Of a DNA stretch of 64,000 bases, positions 60,248-64,000 are shown in pieces. Origin of the DNA: Simplicispira sedimenti. Its GTDB lineage: Bacteria; Pseudomonadota; Gammaproteobacteria; Burkholderiales; Burkholderiaceae_C. The translations under genes and the position numbers were made by a program. The DNA lies in contig NZ_JAKVIJ010000009.1 in the NCBI RefSeq assembly GCF_022760965.1, positions 1-64,000 of the forward strand, written 5' to 3'. The notes under the pieces are model-generated. The model made no database searches. It saw only the letters and a program-made list of their open reading frames with translations, and had not been told where the DNA came from. How positions within the stretch are numbered: position 1 is the first letter of the stretch; every line of letters begins with the position of its first letter.

Positions 60248-61081
60248 TCAGCGCCCGCCCAGCAGCGCCCGCGCCAACTCGGCAAAGCCAGCGCCGCGTT
60301 CGGCCTGCGTCACATGGCGCGGCAGGTGGTGCAGTTGCGGCACAAAGCGCGCAATGTTGGCCACGCCCACGCTGAGTGGAAAACGCTCGAACATCACCTG
60401 GTCGTTGGTCGAGTCGCCCACATAGACCCAGCGGTCGATCTCGGTGTCCAGGTCGCGCCCCAGCCGCTCGCGCACGATCCAGCGCGCGCCTTCCAGCTTG
60501 TTGTGCGCGCCAAACCAACCGTTGATGTGGATGCTGCTGACCGTGGCGTTCATGCCCGCCGCGCGCATGGTGCGCACCACCTGGTCGATGGCGTCCTGGG
60601 GCAGGTGGGTGAATTCGCTGTGGTCGATGGCAATGTCGGTTTCGCGGCCCGCCGAATCGGAGGCCCGGCGTGCGCCGGGCACCTCGCGCTCGATCTGGGC
60701 CAGCACCTGCTGCATGCGCGCAAAGTGGTGCGCCCTGGTGGCGGCGTCCTGCTGGTATATTTTTGATAGCGCCCTGCGCCCTGAATACGGGCGCTGCGGG
60801 CTGATTGGGCCTGAATCTTCTTCAGCCACTGGCACCAGCGCCACGGCCCCGTTCTCGGCCACGATGGCGTCCAGCGGCCAGGTCTGCGCAAACGGCTCGC
60901 TCCAGCCCACCGGTCTGCCGGTGATGGCGATCACCCGCAGACCTGCGGCCTTCAGATCGGCCAGGGCCTGCAGGGCATCGGGGGTGATGGCGCCCTCGGT
61001 GGTGAGGGTGTCGTCGATGTCGGTGAGCACGCCCACCAGGCCTGGGGGCAGGCGCAGTGCGCTCAGCGGCAGCATGGGCAC
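60248..61081 (-). CDS. HAD-IIB family phosphatase
   Basis: 277 residues. Motif I is LTDIDDTLTTEG (D20/D22 region), motif II is AITGRP, and the C-terminal motif is YVGDSTNDQVMFERF. The C2B-type cap lies between. It resembles mannosyl-3-phosphoglycerate or trehalose-6-phosphate phosphatases, but the substrate is uncertain. In the cap, residues ~89-110 (EDSGPISPQRPYSGRRALSK) are encoded by the minus strand of repeat copy J and look like an insertion. It is 12 bp downstream of prfC, probably the same operon. Confidence 0.86.
   Translation of the reverse strand: MPMLPLSALRLPPGLVGVLTDIDDTLTTEGAITPDALQALADLKAAGLRVIAITGRPVGWSEPFAQTWPLDAIVAENGAVALVPVAEEDSGPISPQRPYSGRRALSKIYQQDAATRAHHFARMQQVLAQIEREVPGARRASDSAGRETDIAIDHSEFTHLPQDAIDQVVRTMRAAGMNATVSSIHINGWFGAHNKLEGARWIVRERLGRDLDTEIDRWVYVGDSTNDQVMFERFPLSVGVANIARFVPQLHHLPRHVTQAERGAGFAELARALLGGR
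60752..60817 (+). repeat. 66-bp dispersed repeat, copy J, inside the HAD-IIB gene
   Basis: TTTTTGATAGC at 9-19, TGCGC at 24-28, ACGGGCGCT at 36-44 and GGGC at 46-49 match the family at the same spacing; the left end is more diverged (CTGGTATA). The host gene reads it on the opposite strand without a stop codon. Confidence 0.75.
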
Positions 61082-61093
61082 GTTTTTCGCCCC

Positions 61094-62722
61094 TCAGTGC
61101 GAGTTGCTCAGGCTCAGCCCGGCGTGCTCGCGCAGCGGGTGGAAGTGGATCTTGGGAAAGCGCTCCTGCGCCAGGCGCACGTCGTAGGGGCTGGTGCACA
61201 GGTAGGCCAGGGTGTTGGCCGCGTCGTGCGCCAGGCGCAGGGGGTAGGCATTCTCGAACTCGCGCAGCTCGGCCGGCGTGTCGGCCGTGATCCAGCGCGC
61301 GCCCGTGTACTGGCAGCTCTCCAGGCGTACGTCGCAGTCGTACTCGGTTTTCAGGCGGTGCTGCACCACTTCGAACTGCAACTGGCCCACGGCGCCCAGC
61401 AGCATGTTGCCGCCGGCGTCGGGCTTGAAGACCTGGATGGCGCCTTCCTCGCCGAGCTCCATCAGGCCCTGCTGCAACTGCTTGGAGCGCAACGGGTTCT
61501 TGAGCACCACGGTCATGAACATTTCGGGTGCGAAGAAGGGCAGGCCGGTGAACTGCAGGTTGGGGCCGTCGGTGATGGTGTCGCCGAGCTGCACGCCGCC
61601 GTGCGTGGTGAAGCCGATGATGTCGCCCGCGTAGGCCTCGTCCACCGCTTCGCGGCGCTGGCTCATGAAGGAGACCACGCTGGTGGGGCGCAACTCCTTG
61701 GCCGTGCGTTGCACGCGCATCTTCATGCCGGGGGTGAACTTGCCCGAGGCCACGCGCACGAAGGCGATGCGGTCGCGGTGGTTGCTGTCCATGTTGGCCT
61801 GCACCTTGAAGACCACACCCGAGAAACCCTCGTCCTCGGGCTGGATGGTCTTTTCCTCGCGCTGGCGGTTCACTTCCTGGTAGGCGATGCGCGGGCCCGG
61901 CGGGGGCGACATGTCCACCACGGCGTTGAGCACTTCCATGACACCGAAGTTGTTCACGCCCGAGCCGAAGAACACCGGCGTGAGCTTGGCCGCGAGGAAC
62001 TGCTCGTGGCTCCATGTGGTGGAGGCGCCCACGGCCAGCTCCATGCTCTCCAGGGCGTCGTCGAAGGCCTGGCCAAAGCGCGCACGCAGCTTGTCGGACT
62101 CGGAGAGCGGGATCACCTCGAAATCCTGCGGGCGCTTCTCGCTGCCGGGCTCGAACACCGTCATGCTCTGCGTGCGCAGGTCGATGATGCCGCCGAACGA
62201 CTTACCCTGTCCCACGGGCCAGGTCATGGGGCAGCAAGGCATGCCGAGCTCGCGCTCCACCTCGTCGAGGATGTCGAGCGGGTCGCGCACCTCGCGGTCC
62301 ATCTTGTTGACGAAGGTGATGATGGGCGTGTCGCGCTGGCGGCAGACCTCGATCAGGCGGCGCGTCTGCGCCTCCACGCCGTTGGCGGCGTCGATCACCA
62401 TCAGGGCCGAGTCCACGGCCGTGAGCACGCGGTAGGTGTCTTCGGAGAAGTCCTTGTGGCCGGGGGTGTCGAGCAGGTTGATGACGTGGTCGCGGTACTG
62501 CATCTGCATCACCGACGAGGCCACCGAGATGCCGCGCTGCTTCTCGATCTCCATCCAGTCCGAGGTGGCATGGCGACTGGCCTTGCGGCCCTTGACGGCG
62601 CCGGCGATCTGGATCGCGCCCGAGAACAGCAGCAGCTTTTCCGTCAGCGTCGTTTTACCCGCGTCGGGGTGGGAAATGATGGCAAAGGTGCGGCGGCGCC
62701 GGGTTTCGGGGGCGTAGGACAC
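61094..62722 (-). CDS. prfC: Peptide chain release factor 3
   Basis: 542 residues from GTG 62722, giving MSYAPETRRRRTFAIISHP, the standard RF3 N-terminus; the frame is open upstream. GTPase motifs are SHPDAGKTTL (G1), LLDTPGHKDF (G3) and TFVNKMDRE (G4), followed by RF3-specific domains. RF3 is the GTPase that recycles RF1/RF2 after termination. It is divergent from ahcY, and the HAD-IIB gene follows in the same direction. Confidence 0.96.
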   Translation of the reverse strand: MSYAPETRRRRTFAIISHPDAGKTTLTEKLLLFSGAIQIAGAVKGRKASRHATSDWMEIEKQRGISVASSVMQMQYRDHVINLLDTPGHKDFSEDTYRVLTAVDSALMVIDAANGVEAQTRRLIEVCRQRDTPIITFVNKMDREVRDPLDILDEVERELGMPCCPMTWPVGQGKSFGGIIDLRTQSMTVFEPGSEKRPQDFEVIPLSESDKLRARFGQAFDDALESMELAVGASTTWSHEQFLAAKLTPVFFGSGVNNFGVMEVLNAVVDMSPPPGPRIAYQEVNRQREEKTIQPEDEGFSGVVFKVQANMDSNHRDRIAFVRVASGKFTPGMKMRVQRTAKELRPTSVVSFMSQRREAVDEAYAGDIIGFTTHGGVQLGDTITDGPNLQFTGLPFFAPEMFMTVVLKNPLRSKQLQQGLMELGEEGAIQVFKPDAGGNMLLGAVGQLQFEVVQHRLKTEYDCDVRLESCQYTGARWITADTPAELREFENAYPLRLAHDAANTLAYLCTSPYDVRLAQERFPKIHFHPLREHAGLSLSNSH

Positions 62723-62849
62723 AAGGAATTCCAGAAGGGAGTGCGCAGGGGACAGGACGCCCCGGCAGGCGTGCGAAAACGACAATTTTACCGGGCAGGC
62801 ATTGTCAGGCCTCTCCGTGGGGCGGGCGGCGCTTGCGGGCCTTTGCCTT

Positions 62850-62855
62850 TATAAT
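62850..62855 (+). promoter_or_regulatory. -10 element of the ahcY promoter
   Basis: A perfect TATAAT at 62850-62855. It sits 10 bp before the first base of the SAH riboswitch region, so transcription would start about where the riboswitch begins. No convincing -35 hexamer at 17 bp spacing was found. Confidence 0.65.
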
Positions 62856-62863
62856 CGGCGCCT

Positions 62864-62938
62864 ATCCGAGGAGCGTTGCAGCGCCCCCAGCACTGGCGGG
62901 GCGTGAGGCTCGGATCTGTTTCGCAACGACGCTCATCC
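62864..62938 (+). ncRNA. S-adenosylhomocysteine (SAH) riboswitch
   Basis: The leader contains CCGAGGAGCGTTGCAG (62866-62881), the closing helix strand GAGGCTCGG (62905-62913) and GCAACGACGCTC (62923-62934). CCGAG pairs with CTCGG (P1), and GAGCG/TTGC pairs with GCAA/CGCTC (pseudoknot and P4-like pairing), which is the SAH riboswitch pattern. It lies 70 bp before ahcY, the gene these riboswitches usually switch on when SAH accumulates. Confidence 0.9.
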
Positions 62939-63007
62939 ACTTTCCGCGTGGTGAGCTTTTCCCCTTCCCCCGGCGAGTGGTTTTTCAAACATGCTTTGGA
63001 GCAAACC

Positions 63008-64000
<993 letters not shown>

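Overview
The window is 64 kb of high-GC chromosome from a betaproteobacterium, most likely a member of the Comamonadaceae (Acidovorax/Comamonas-like). The basis is the gene content (LiuR-type leucine regulon, SSS-linked acetate sensor kinase locus, an S-adenosylhomocysteine riboswitch before ahcY, a double-length UvrA) and a short dispersed repeat with ATAGCT and GCGC cores that recalls Burkholderiales intergenic repeats. I place 54 protein-coding genes. I see no rRNA, tRNA, CRISPR array, transposase or prophage gene. The first ~20 bases belong to an upstream transcription unit that ends in a hairpin, and the last gene (ahcY) runs off the right edge.

Region 1 (about 0.1-8 kb) is the first half of a leucine/isovalerate degradation regulon: liuR, a PaaI-like thioesterase, isovaleryl-CoA dehydrogenase (liuA), carbonic anhydrase, isocitrate dehydrogenase kinase/phosphatase (aceK), an acetyl-CoA C-acetyltransferase, an SDR and a second acyl-CoA dehydrogenase. 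A near-perfect palindrome touching the liuR stop codon is the probable LiuR operator. Region 2 (8-18 kb) is a block of unrelated genes: PPK2 polyphosphate kinase, DUF421 membrane protein, two YchJ paralogues, a HAD phosphatase, a chemoreceptor, a large GGDEF-EAL protein and an AraC regulator. Region 3 (18-27 kb) resumes the leucine pathway with liuB, liuC, liuD and liuE; DinB-like, DUF4126, GhrA, YbaK, DUF1289 and HCCA-isomerase genes lie among or after them. LiuA, LiuB/LiuD, LiuC and LiuE together take isovaleryl-CoA to acetoacetate plus acetyl-CoA. Carbonic anhydrase could supply bicarbonate for the carboxylase, and AceK would direct the acetyl-CoA into the glyoxylate bypass.

Region 4 (27-45 kb) concerns acetate or related short-chain acid uptake and sensing. 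It has two SSS symporters (ActP with DUF485, and a DUF4212-linked symporter), an SSS-STAC-histidine kinase of CrbS type, a receiver-only response regulator, a degenerate kinase fused to a DnaQ-family exonuclease, and two cNMP-CBS-DUF294 proteins, one of them coupled to a free-standing DnaQ-family exonuclease. An MHS-type transporter with a large Cys-containing loop and an unknown gene sit inside. Region 5 (45-64 kb) carries a tandem-fused UvrA of about 1950 residues, a YkgJ protein, a cbb3-like oxidase operon (CcoN with a CcoS-like N-terminus, CcoO, cytochrome c, SCO, membrane protein), ctlX with a divergent Lrp-type regulator, two divergent membrane diguanylate cyclases, a HAD-IIB phosphatase, prfC, and ahcY behind an SAH riboswitch.

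The most unusual feature is a family of 66-bp repeats that align without gaps. I find eleven copies (eight plus, three minus). Some exactly fill the space between genes, some supply start or stop codons, and several lie in frame inside coding sequences, including three in uvrA at or near domain boundaries. The pseudokinase-exonuclease fusion in the acetate-sensing locus is the best candidate for an undescribed protein function.
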